Source: a virus. From it: a DNA stretch of 53,813 nucleotides. Positions within the stretch are counted from its first letter, which is position 1, and every line of letters begins with the position of its first letter. Positions 46,106-52,423 of the stretch are shown piece after piece. The DNA is taken from positions 1-53,813 of the IMG/VR virus record IMGVR_UViG_3300010885_072082. One strand, 5' to 3'. The notes under the pieces are model-generated. The model was not told the DNA's origin. It ran no database searches and saw nothing but the letters and a program-made list of their open reading frames with translations. The position numbers and the translations under genes were made by a program.

Positions 46106-47236
46106 ATGGAAGGTCTATTAAAATTTTTAGTAAAAGAAGCTATTACAGATGATAATAAATTACCTGAATATAGAACTATTTTCGGATTTACTACGTATAG
46201 CAAGGTAGCAGCAATCGCAATTGATATTGTCTATTGGTTTATTGTTTTTGTTGCGTATTGTTTTGCTTTTCATGCATTAAACAATATTCTCATTACATGG
46301 AATTGGTTTCTAGTAGGTTTAGCATGCTTTGCTGTTATAGGGTTACCATATTGTGTCAAAATTATTCTATTCGGTAGAAAGGAGTTCCCTTTCAAAGCAG
46401 CTCTTTTATGTTTATTTTTAAGTTTACTACCAACAATCTTTGATTTTACCGGTCTTTATTCAGAAACTGGACTCCAAGATAGTTTAAAGACGAGTAAAAT
46501 ACAAATAACTGATATGCTTTCATACTTTGAAGCGGAAAGTAAGAAAGCTGTACAGATACAAGAACTCAATATTCAAAATGAAGGTAGAGATAAAAAACTA
46601 GTGATTGAAAAAAATTTAAACCAAACAGTAACTGATATTAAAAAAGAGATTGAGGATGCCAACCAACAAGTACTCGATGAGAGGGAAGGTATACGAGGTA
46701 AGGCGGGTGACGGGCCAAGGGTTAAAGAATTGAAATCCGATCTTCGTAAGCTTCAAGCACAATCTGACATTGAGGTACAAAAAGCGAAGTCAGAAATTAA
46801 ACAACAATCACAAGCCATTGATCAAGAAATACAAGATAAGTTATTAGCACTCAATAATTCAACAAAACTCCTTAATGACAAACTAACAAATTGTAAGAAG
46901 AGCGTCAATAATACTAATAATTTTAGAGACCTCGAGGTTTCTGTAATTGATGCAAATAGTCTTATATCTTCTATTGCTTCAAATCTTGATATTAAATTCG
47001 TTCCTGTAAAGATTCAAGGATCTGATAACATCATTAAAGTATCTTTTGGATCTCTGGTCAATGGTGATATCACCGCGTTTGTTTGCCTATTATTATCATT
47101 TCTTATGGAAGTAGGTGATATTATTATTACATTTGTAATGAGATATGAAAAGAAGAGACCGATGTCTATCATCGAAAATAACGATAACCAAGTAATCAGT
47201 AATCGCAAATTTTCAAAAACTTACGAAGGATATTAA
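46106..47236 (+). CDS. Membrane protein with long coiled coil, 376 aa
   Basis: The start at 46106 is chosen because the late-promoter octamer lies exactly 5 nt upstream; an earlier in-frame start at 46007 would run through the divergent fibre gene. Three hydrophobic segments lie at about 33-58, 64-88 and 96-113, a long charged coiled coil spans about 125-285, and a fourth membrane segment is near 325-350 with a basic tail. The layout resembles phage inner-membrane proteins that act in lysis timing, superinfection exclusion or host-membrane remodelling, but no family is recognised. Its end overlaps the deaminase gene by 4 nt (convergent). Confidence 0.65.
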   Translation: MEGLLKFLVKEAITDDNKLPEYRTIFGFTTYSKVAAIAIDIVYWFIVFVAYCFAFHALNNILITWNWFLVGLACFAVIGLPYCVKIILFGRKEFPFKAALLCLFLSLLPTIFDFTGLYSETGLQDSLKTSKIQITDMLSYFEAESKKAVQIQELNIQNEGRDKKLVIEKNLNQTVTDIKKEIEDANQQVLDEREGIRGKAGDGPRVKELKSDLRKLQAQSDIEVQKAKSEIKQQSQAIDQEIQDKLLALNNSTKLLNDKLTNCKKSVNNTNNFRDLEVSVIDANSLISSIASNLDIKFVPVKIQGSDNIIKVSFGSLVNGDITAFVCLLLSFLMEVGDIIITFVMRYEKKRPMSIIENNDNQVISNRKFSKTYEGY

Positions 47237-47679
47237 GCTGTTTCATAATCACCGCCCTCCGTCGACCATATAACTTGCTTGAATGAATGATAGCGAAGAA
47301 GGCTTTCACAGCTCATACACGGAGCTGCAAGTGCTATATTATCGTTTCTATCATAACGAATATTAACTAAAACGCATTTCTTGGAATCAATATTAGTCAG
47401 ACGTTTAAGCTTGAGAATAGCATTGAGTTCAGAACAAGTAAACTTCTGATCTGAATAATCTACACCAGTAACTTTTGATATTTTACGGTTGATTAGGTTT
47501 AGGGGATGTGTTTTATTACAGTTTATCCCCGTAGCAATCAAGCGACCTTTATGGAGAATAAAGGAAAAATGTCGACACCGTGTATTCGACTTAGGGTCAA
47601 TGAGAGAAAACGCTACCTCCTCAAGCTTCTTGATAGGAAGTGAGCTGATTTTCAATTTCGAAGCAGTCTGTTTCATCAC
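47233..47679 (-). CDS. Cytidine/deoxycytidylate deaminase-fold protein
   Basis: 148 residues. The CDA-fold zinc motifs are present: T-C-S-E-L (81-85), where Cys82 takes the place of the His/Cys ligand and Glu84 is the proton shuttle, and P-C-M-S-C-E (120-125) with Cys121 and Cys124. The first motif is C-x-E, as in cytidine deaminases, not the H-A-E of most dCMP deaminases. It may deaminate a pyrimidine nucleotide or a modified base in nucleotide salvage, alongside dUTPase. The ATG lies 59 nt inside the upstream gene; a later TTG start at 47655 would shorten the overlap. Confidence 0.65.
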   Translation of the reverse strand: MMKQTASKLKISSLPIKKLEEVAFSLIDPKSNTRCRHFSFILHKGRLIATGINCNKTHPLNLINRKISKVTGVDYSDQKFTCSELNAILKLKRLTNIDSKKCVLVNIRYDRNDNIALAAPCMSCESLLRYHSFKQVIWSTEGGDYETA

Positions 47680-47866
47680 TATAGATCAAATCTGTGTCTA
47701 AGACGATGTATGCGTAGTGTTTTTCACCATGTGGAATGATTTCTACAGTATTATGAATGAATTCCTTATTAATGTCAAGAATTACTTTTTTTTCCCCGAT
47801 AACATCAACAGTTTGCCCGTAGTTAATATCAGAATGTCTACGGTTTATAAAAATAGCTGTTTTCAT
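47621..47866 (-). CDS. Small beta-rich hypothetical protein, 81 aa
   Basis: 81 residues with a regular beta pattern (T-V-D-V-I-G-E-K-K-V-I-L-D and H-Y-A-Y-I-V-L-D) resembling a small barrel, and an acidic C-terminus. It overlaps the deaminase gene by 59 nt and the upstream paralogue gene by 4 nt, so all three are probably co-transcribed. No function recognised. Confidence 0.5.
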   Translation of the reverse strand: MKTAIFINRRHSDINYGQTVDVIGEKKVILDINKEFIHNTVEIIPHGEKHYAYIVLDTDLIYSDETDCFEIENQLTSYQEA

Positions 47867-48456
47867 GCTTTATATTTCTTTGAAAATTGCTTAGCTGTTG
47901 ATAGACAATGTTTTGTATACTGACAGTGATCACATACGCGATCGGAATCTAGGTAGAGTTGAGGTGCAATACAGGATCCGTTCTTTGTATTATCAATAAT
48001 ATAAGCTTCTTTAGTAGAATAAGTTCGCGGCTCCTTAGGAATCCATTTAATTGATATCTGTTGCACTTCTTCAATACTTACTCTTTTTTGATTTTTTGGC
48101 TTCTTAAGAAGTTTAAGTCGTGCAAGAACCTGCTTATCAATAGAAAACGGCTTAAGATGACTTGGTCGAAGCTGTTTTTGTACCTCCTCAGGTGAAATAC
48201 GTTGTTTGAGAAGACGCTTTGCTTCATTGCTAACATAATGATCAACAAAACCATTCAAGGAGCCGAATTTCTTAATACCCTTGGCCATACCAGCCTTTGA
48301 AACGCGTCGATCAATACCAGTAACAATACAGGTCATGATTTTAGACCGCAAAGTACCGTCATTTTCCTTAACCGGCTTGGTCTTTTTTACCTTTATAGGT
48401 TTAACCTTTGTTGCCTTTACAGGCTTTTTAGGTTTTTTGATCTTCTTTCCTTTCAT
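47863..48456 (-). CDS. C-[IV]-V-T-G domain protein with C-terminal four-cysteine motif
   Basis: 197 residues. The first 30 are Lys/Pro-rich, suggesting nucleic-acid binding. Residues about 40-105 hold a domain shared with the 96-aa protein at 49396: M-T-C-I-V-T-G, then F-V-D-H-Y-V, then L-L-K-Q-R-I-S-P-E-E-V-Q-K-Q-L. The C-terminus has C-x12-C-x2-C-x5-C (about 160-183), whose C-x2-C-x5-C ending recalls the Fe-S clusters of Cas4/AddB nucleases but could equally bind zinc. It is divergent from the 87-aa gene. A DNA or RNA metabolism role is inferred. Confidence 0.6.
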   Translation of the reverse strand: MKGKKIKKPKKPVKATKVKPIKVKKTKPVKENDGTLRSKIMTCIVTGIDRRVSKAGMAKGIKKFGSLNGFVDHYVSNEAKRLLKQRISPEEVQKQLRPSHLKPFSIDKQVLARLKLLKKPKNQKRVSIEEVQQISIKWIPKEPRTYSTKEAYIIDNTKNGSCIAPQLYLDSDRVCDHCQYTKHCLSTAKQFSKKYKA

Positions 48457-48495
48457 TAGCTTCTATCTTATATAATCGGTAAATAAAATTCAAGC

Positions 48496-48523
48496 TTGAT
48501 TTCTATTTTTTTGATTTTAATCT
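48496..48523 (+). promoter_or_regulatory. Sigma70-like promoter for the DUF6899-like gene
   Basis: TTGATT and TAATCT are separated by 16 bp, and the -10 box ends 9 nt before the ATG at 48533. This predicts a leader of only a few bases. Confidence 0.4.
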
Positions 48524-48532
48524 CGAGGTATT

Positions 48533-48796
48533 ATGCCTTACGTAAAATCTGAAATCCGCTCTATGCTCGCATCAACTATAAAAGCTATTGAGCAAAATCC
48601 CCCAATCACTGTCGGTGATCTTAATTATGTTGTTACAAAGACTTGTCTGGCATTCTTGAAGAAGAATATGATTGTTAATTACCAATCTTACAATGATGTG
48701 ATTGGTGCATTAGAGTGTTGTAAGCTTGAGATGTATCGGCGCGCTGTTGCTCCGTATGAAGAGCTAAAAATAGCTGAACATTCTGATGTCTATTAA
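48533..48796 (+). CDS. Conserved small phage protein, DUF6899-like
   Basis: 87 residues beginning M-P-Y-V-K, with G-D-L-N-Y-V-V-T-K, then Y-Q-S-Y-N-D-V-I-G-A-L-E-C-C-K-L-E, then Y-R-R-A-V-A-P-Y-E-E and ending in D-V-Y. This pattern (start M-P-Y, G-x-L-N-Y, N-D-x-I-G-A-L-E, R-R-x-x-x-P-Y-E, D-V-Y end) is one I recognise from a small conserved protein of T4-like and other marine phages. Its function is unknown. It opens the plus-strand early-type block. Confidence 0.7.
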   Translation: MPYVKSEIRSMLASTIKAIEQNPPITVGDLNYVVTKTCLAFLKKNMIVNYQSYNDVIGALECCKLEMYRRAVAPYEELKIAEHSDVY

Positions 48797-48804
48797 GATT
48801 TTAG

Positions 48805-48833
48805 TTGCTTTATTTTAAATTAGCATTTACGAT
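48805..48833 (+). promoter_or_regulatory. Sigma70-like promoter for the 62-aa gene
   Basis: TTGCTT and TACGAT are spaced by 17 bp, and the -10 box ends 7 nt before the ATG at 48841, so the transcript would start at the start codon. Both boxes are imperfect. Confidence 0.35.
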
Positions 48834-48840
48834 CTACACC

Positions 48841-49029
48841 ATGTCTAAGATTTCTCCAGATAAAATTAAAAAGTTAGCCCTGCAAGGCCGCATTGTACCG
48901 GTTATTGAAGAAAGAGACGGTAAGCACTATCTCCTCGGTTATAAGCGCAAGAGTTCAAGCCGTAAGAAGGAATCCTATATGCTCCCGGTTCCTGAGGAAC
49001 TCAATGCTAATCAACAATTTTCAAAGTAA
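48841..49029 (+). CDS. Small basic protein, 62 aa
   Basis: 62 residues from the ATG at 48841; a TTG 36 nt earlier is in frame but lies in the promoter. The sequence is basic and Ser/Lys-rich (Y-K-R-K-S-S-S-R-K-K-E), with two predicted beta strands (I-V-P-V-I-E-E, H-Y-L-L-G-Y). It could be a small nucleic-acid- or host-protein-binding factor. No family recognised. Confidence 0.6.
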   Translation: MSKISPDKIKKLALQGRIVPVIEERDGKHYLLGYKRKSSSRKKESYMLPVPEELNANQQFSK

Positions 49030-49032
49030 TAG

Positions 49033-49060
49033 TTGATAATAAAAATTGCCAATCTAATAT
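49033..49060 (+). promoter_or_regulatory. Sigma70 promoter of the GC-rich 64-aa gene
   Basis: TTGATA and TAATAT with a 16-bp spacer are close to consensus. The expected start site is near 49067-49068, the ATG of a seven-codon leader frame. Confidence 0.6.
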
Positions 49061-49067
49061 GACTTTT

Positions 49068-49091
49068 ATGAAACGAAAGGAGGTGAAATAA
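49068..49091 (+). CDS. Seven-codon leader frame overlapping the Shine-Dalgarno sequence
   Basis: ATG-AAA-CGA-AAG-GAG-GTG-AAA-TAA encodes M-K-R-K-E-V-K. It starts 7 nt after the -10 box and stops 2 nt before the ATG of the 64-aa gene. The Shine-Dalgarno sequence lies inside it. It could be a leaderless leader peptide that feeds ribosomes to the next gene, or a chance frame. Confidence 0.3.
   Translation: MKRKEVK
49076..49086 (+). promoter_or_regulatory. Full-length Shine-Dalgarno sequence
   Basis: AAAGGAGGTGA matches the bacterial anti-Shine-Dalgarno over its whole length, with GGAGG ending 10 nt before the ATG at 49094. No other gene in the window has one like it. Confidence 0.8.
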
Positions 49092-49093
49092 CA

Positions 49094-49288
49094 ATGATCG
49101 ACTATACTAACAAGAATCTCCGTCCTAAGACGTTTTTCGTCAAGATGGTCCGCGAGCGTAACGGTTCCTTTACCGTTAAGCGCGCTAAGGTTCTCGAGCA
49201 GACCAACCAGTTCTCTCGTACCATCAAGCGTGTTGACGCACGTGACTTGACCTCGGCCCTGCGCCGTAACGACATCACCGTTGCCTAA
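49094..49288 (+). CDS. Highly expressed basic protein, 64 aa, host-adapted codons
   Basis: 64 residues, 15 Lys/Arg against 6 Asp/Glu (net about +9). Its GC content is about 52% by hand count, while late genes run near one third. All nine Arg codons are CGT or CGC, all six Lys codons are AAG, and Thr is mainly ACC. It has its own promoter, a full Shine-Dalgarno sequence and a strong terminator. This is what a very highly translated monocistronic gene looks like. The sequence (F-F-V-K-M-V-R-E-R-N-G-S-F-T-V-K-R-A-K) is not recognised. A nucleic-acid- or ribosome-binding host-takeover protein is the natural guess, unproven. Confidence 0.85.
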   Translation: MIDYTNKNLRPKTFFVKMVRERNGSFTVKRAKVLEQTNQFSRTIKRVDARDLTSALRRNDITVA

Positions 49289-49309
49289 TTCGGTGATTAG
49301 ATAGAAGAG

Positions 49310-49342
49310 ACCGGCTGTTACTACTTAGCAGCCGGTTTTTTT
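49310..49342 (+). terminator. Rho-independent terminator after the 64-aa gene
   Basis: ACCGGCTG and CAGCCGGT form an 8-bp GC-rich stem with an 11-nt loop, followed by seven T. Just upstream a second hairpin (ATCACCG/CGGTGAT, 49274-49297) places the stop codon in its loop and may protect the mRNA end. Confidence 0.85.
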
Positions 49343-49358
49343 CTTTCAACTTTTCTTA

Positions 49359-49387
49359 TTGCAATTTTTTTCTATATTTCCTATTAT
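49359..49387 (+). promoter_or_regulatory. Sigma70-like promoter for the 96-aa gene
   Basis: TTGCAA and TATTAT are 17 bp apart; the -10 box ends 8 nt before the ATG at 49396, again predicting almost no leader. Confidence 0.45.
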
Positions 49388-49395
49388 TATTTTTT

Positions 49396-49686
49396 ATGAT
49401 GAACGCAGCAGAAATTAACGCAAGGTTTAAAAGGAGTATCTCCAAAGATTCTTCAACTCTTACCTGTATTGTTACCGGTAAAGTACGACCTACAAACGCG
49501 GCATATCTTGAAGGAAAGGGAGACAAAGAGAAGTTCATTCAACATTACATCTGCCGTGATGTATTAACTCTTCTCAAGAAGGGATTATCTGTTATCGAAG
49601 TACGTGAAAAGCTCGGAATTCAAGGTACTATTCCTATTCCAAGCCAAGCTACAATTGATGTAGCGTTAGAAATAAACGGAAAATAA
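49396..49686 (+). CDS. C-[IV]-V-T-G domain protein, short paralogue
   Basis: 96 residues, almost only the domain shared with the 197-aa protein at 47863: L-T-C-I-V-T-G-K-V-R, F-I-Q-H-Y-I-C-R, L-L-K-K-G-L-S-V-I-E-V-R-E-K-L. The last segment looks like a helix-turn-helix-type helical pair. It lacks the Lys-rich head and the C-terminal four-cysteine motif. Two ATGs begin the frame; either may be used. Similar small proteins occur in other large phages, without known function. Confidence 0.6.
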   Translation: MMNAAEINARFKRSISKDSSTLTCIVTGKVRPTNAAYLEGKGDKEKFIQHYICRDVLTLLKKGLSVIEVREKLGIQGTIPIPSQATIDVALEINGK

Positions 49687-49688
49687 GC

Positions 49689-49717
49689 TTGTAATTCCTT
49701 CTCAATTCCATCACAAT
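49689..49717 (+). promoter_or_regulatory. Weak sigma70-like promoter for the RadA-like gene
   Basis: TTGTAA and CACAAT are 17 bp apart, with the -10 box ending 6 nt before the ATG at 49724. The -10 is poor, so this is tentative. Confidence 0.25.
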
Positions 49718-49723
49718 AATAGC

Positions 49724-50635
49724 ATGAAACTTAATCATATTGCATCCACAAGCTTTACCGCTGTCAAAGACATTCAGATTCCCTCGATCTATTATCGCCG
49801 TGTACAATCAGGAATTCCTGAAATTGATGATATGTTCGGAGGTGGTATTCTTCCTGGGTCTACCATTACTCTTTCGTCAAAGGCAGGAGTTGGTAAGAGT
49901 ACAGCGGTACTTCAGATCCTTAACGGTATGTCGAAGAGCGGTAGGAACGTTGGTTATATTAGCGCTGAGGAGTCAATTCATCAGGTTGCCTTTAGTTGCC
50001 GTCGACTCGGTATTGAGGATGTTGGGATCTGCAATGAAAGTAATTTTAAGAAAATTCTTTCCTTTATGGATGGTATGGATGTCATTGTTATTGATTCGTT
50101 TCAAGCAATGAATCGCGGTAATCTTGACGAGAAGCAAGCGATTGAGATGCTCATTCAACATGCTAAGGAGACGGAGTGCGCTGTGATTATTATCTGTCAT
50201 CTGACTAAAGGAGGAGTTATGCGCGGTAATAATCTCCTTACCTACGCCGTCGATGTAAATATGTTTGTTGAGATCGGTGAAACCCCTGGTCTCCGCCGCA
50301 TCTACTTTAGTAAGAATCGCTTTGGACCTGGAATTGATTATACCTGCTCGTTTACTGGTAGTGGTTACGACTTTACACCGATCGTTGCTACCGAGGGTGA
50401 AGAGAAGAAAGGCAAGAAGACTGAAAAGAAGGAGAAGGCAAAGGATAATATTCTTAAGCTTGAAGGGCTATTCAATGTCTCCGATGTCTGCAATCAACTA
50501 AACATTGATGCAACCCGAGCTGGTTATCTTCTTCGAGAATTGACCCTTGAAGGCCGTCTTCTTAAGAACAACAAGCGCGGGATTAAAACTAAGTGGAAGG
50601 TAAATAAGGTTGAAGCTACAATTACAAAACACTAA
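49724..50635 (+). CDS. RadA/Sms-like RecA-fold ATPase
   Basis: 303 residues. G-I-P-E-I-D-D-M-F-G-G-G (30-41) starts the RecA-like core; Walker A is S-K-A-G-V-G-K-S (52-59), Walker B V-I-V-I-D-S (120-125), and S-K-N-R-F-G-P-G (196-203) contains the K-N-R-F-G motif characteristic of RadA. The N-terminal zinc finger and C-terminal Lon-like domain of bacterial RadA are missing; instead a Lys/Glu-rich linker leads to a winged-helix-like end (about 245-295). RadA drives branch migration and loads DnaB-type helicases at recombination forks, so a role in phage recombination-dependent replication is likely. Codons are more GC-rich than in late genes. Confidence 0.75.
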   Translation: MKLNHIASTSFTAVKDIQIPSIYYRRVQSGIPEIDDMFGGGILPGSTITLSSKAGVGKSTAVLQILNGMSKSGRNVGYISAEESIHQVAFSCRRLGIEDVGICNESNFKKILSFMDGMDVIVIDSFQAMNRGNLDEKQAIEMLIQHAKETECAVIIICHLTKGGVMRGNNLLTYAVDVNMFVEIGETPGLRRIYFSKNRFGPGIDYTCSFTGSGYDFTPIVATEGEEKKGKKTEKKEKAKDNILKLEGLFNVSDVCNQLNIDATRAGYLLRELTLEGRLLKNNKRGIKTKWKVNKVEATITKH

Positions 50636-50639
50636 TCAT

Positions 50640-50780
50640 ATGAACGCTGGAAAAGGGTCAAAAGACACACGAGTCAAAGATAGAAAGAAGTATAAGGAAA
50701 ACTTCGACGCTATTAAATTTAAAAATAAAACTAACGAAGGTTTTATCAAGGTTAAGGGAAAGCTTGTAAAGAAGTATTAG
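50640..50780 (+). CDS. Small very basic protein, 46 aa
   Basis: 46 codons starting M-N-A-G-K-G-S-K-D and ending L-V-K-K-Y; about one third of residues are Lys or Arg. It begins 4 nt after the RadA-like stop and its own stop is followed by the next ATG after 1 nt, so it sits tightly in an operon. Position next to RadA and composition suggest DNA or RNA binding. Unrecognised. Confidence 0.55.
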   Translation: MNAGKGSKDTRVKDRKKYKENFDAIKFKNKTNEGFIKVKGKLVKKY

Positions 50781-50781
50781 T

Positions 50782-51429
50782 ATGACACCCGAGAAATTTG
50801 AAGCACGGAATCACAAGCTTCGCTGTGATTTTGCTGATATGGAGGCTTATGAAAAATCATTTCGCTGTAAGCTTAATGACTTCCTGTACGATAGGTTTGG
50901 TGTAAGAAAGGCCTGGCAGTTGATTCCTTTTGTTCCTCGTTGGGCTGATATTTATTATTACGAAAAGATTAAACCTATTTTCTGTCCACAGAACGCACGC
51001 TATCGTAAAATTATTCCAAGAACATGGTCTGATGTTTCCTCTCTTATTGAGACAGTAAATTTTGAATTTATTAAAGGGTTCTATGAAGGAGAATACCTTC
51101 ACGGGCATACAGATTGGGAGGGAACAGGAAAGCATGCTGTAGAGTTTGCTCGTTGGTTGGAGTCAGCTTATGACTATATTACTATTGAACGCCCACAGCT
51201 TGAAAAAGACATGGATAACGCCTATCCACCATTCCGTCCTCTTGATGAGATGTTTGTACCGTGTGAAACAGATGAAAGAGGAAAGGTAAAAATGCTAAAG
51301 ATGGTAGACGACGGTAAAACATACGAGGAAAAGTATGGTGAAGTTAATCGTCTTGAACAACTTATTCAAAATAAGGATACAGAAATTCTTTTACAATTAA
51401 TGAATTACAGGCACTTCTTTTGGTCATAA
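50782..51429 (+). CDS. Hypothetical phage protein, 215 aa
   Basis: 215 residues, alpha-helical and rich in aromatics (R-A-W-D/A-D-I-Y-Y-Y-E-type segment, W-L-E-S-A-Y-D-Y-I-T-I-E-R-P-Q-L-E-K). I have a sense of a family with Y-D-Y-I-T-x-E-R-P in other phages, with no known function. It is the fourth gene of the plus-strand operon that starts with the short C-[IV]-V-T-G gene. Confidence 0.6.
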   Translation: MTPEKFEARNHKLRCDFADMEAYEKSFRCKLNDFLYDRFGVRKAWQLIPFVPRWADIYYYEKIKPIFCPQNARYRKIIPRTWSDVSSLIETVNFEFIKGFYEGEYLHGHTDWEGTGKHAVEFARWLESAYDYITIERPQLEKDMDNAYPPFRPLDEMFVPCETDERGKVKMLKMVDDGKTYEEKYGEVNRLEQLIQNKDTEILLQLMNYRHFFWS

Positions 51430-51435
51430 AAAAAG

Positions 51436-51443
51436 ATTAAATA
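51436..51443 (+). promoter_or_regulatory. Late-promoter octamer for the 82-aa gene
   Basis: ATTAAATA lies 9 nt before the ATG at 51453 (and 4 nt before an out-of-frame ATG at 51448). Confidence 0.45.
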
Positions 51444-51452
51444 ATTCATGCC

Positions 51453-51701
51453 ATGTCACAGCTTGAAACCAATTTTATTAATCCTATACGATCACCTAAA
51501 TTTGACGGAAATACCATTAAGTGGTCAGGTTATTTCAATACATCAGAACAAGCACAAAAGCATTTAGATGAAAAAACAAAAGCTTTTGCGGGGACTGAAC
51601 ACAAACTGGTAGTTAGTGCTAAGAGTGAATTTGTTAATAGGCACTTTAAAGGGTATTTTCTCTATCGCTTTACCGTAATTATGGCTAATAGAGATAGTTA
51701 A
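51453..51701 (+). CDS. Hypothetical protein, 82 aa
   Basis: 82 residues with an alpha/beta pattern (I-K-W-S-G-Y-F-N-T-S-E-Q-A, H-K-L-V-V-S-A-K, F-L-Y-R-F-T-V-I-M). It precedes the HAD gene by 1 nt, so the two are translated together. No function recognised. Confidence 0.55.
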   Translation: MSQLETNFINPIRSPKFDGNTIKWSGYFNTSEQAQKHLDEKTKAFAGTEHKLVVSAKSEFVNRHFKGYFLYRFTVIMANRDS

Positions 51702-51702
51702 T

Positions 51703-52287
51703 ATGAATTTAACCTCCCAGCAAAACATACGCATATTCAGTGATTTAGATGGTCTCCTGACCGATCTTTTTTCAGCAATTAGTCTCAAGCTCTTTAACAA
51801 GCATTATAGAGACATTACACCGGAAGAAAAAAAAGAAGCTAAAAAGATCTGGTATGATAGAGCACACTTTATTAAAAACTTCGGAAATGTAGAAGAGTTC
51901 TTTGCTACTCTACCACCTTTTGGTAAAAACGGAGATATAACAAACGCAATCATTGATACCATTGTACAATTTGACCGTAATTATTCTGCATGTTCTCACC
52001 CTGCTGGTATTGATATCCAGGCTTGTAAAAGGGGAAAGATTACCTGGATTAGAACACACCTTCACCCTCAGCCTAAGGAGATGTTGTTTCCACAAAATAA
52101 AGCAATTTATGCTATGGGTGAAGACGGTATCCCAAATGTTCTTATTGACGATTTTCCTCCTTATATAAAATCATGGAGAGATGCCGGTGGTATTGCTATA
52201 GAAATGCGTACAGATAGCTTTAATAGCCCGGAAGAGGTAAGAGACTATCTAACAAAAGAATTAACTAAAGAGCTAAAGAACAAATAA
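51703..52287 (+). CDS. HAD-superfamily phosphatase, 5'(3')-nucleotidase-like
   Basis: 194 residues. Motif I is F-S-D-L-D-G-L-L-T-D (12-21) with nucleophile Asp14 and acid/base Asp16; the metal-binding motif is V-L-I-D-D-F (146-151), with D149 and D150. A helical cap lies between, and the end G-G-I-A-I-E-M is typical of the deoxyribonucleotidase branch of HAD enzymes. It may dephosphorylate nucleotides, adjusting pools for phage DNA synthesis together with the dUTPase and deaminase, or act on nucleic-acid ends. The exact substrate cannot be told from sequence. Confidence 0.7.
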   Translation: MNLTSQQNIRIFSDLDGLLTDLFSAISLKLFNKHYRDITPEEKKEAKKIWYDRAHFIKNFGNVEEFFATLPPFGKNGDITNAIIDTIVQFDRNYSACSHPAGIDIQACKRGKITWIRTHLHPQPKEMLFPQNKAIYAMGEDGIPNVLIDDFPPYIKSWRDAGGIAIEMRTDSFNSPEEVRDYLTKELTKELKNK

Positions 52288-52348
52288 ACAGTCCAGTAAA
52301 AGAATCATTTAGCGATTATGTGAATAAAATTCTTTCTAAATATTCTAC

Positions 52349-52376
52349 TTGACATATTAAGAAAAGATTATATATT
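52349..52376 (+). promoter_or_regulatory. Strong sigma70 promoter of tmRNA
   Basis: TTGACA (perfect) and TATATT with a 16-bp spacer. The predicted start near 52383 gives a leader of about 40 nt, including a hairpin GAGCA/TGCTC (52387-52401), before the mature tmRNA. Confidence 0.75.
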
Positions 52377-52403
52377 AAAAGAATAAGAGCAATAACTGCT
52401 CAA

Positions 52404-52416
52404 TGATCTTTGATAG
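52404..52416 (+). promoter_or_regulatory. boxA-like element in the tmRNA leader
   Basis: TGATCTTTGATAG resembles the rRNA antitermination boxA (TGYTCTTTRA type). The identical 13-mer recurs at 53565 before the terminal RNA. Confidence 0.45.
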
Positions 52417-52423
52417 ATAATTT

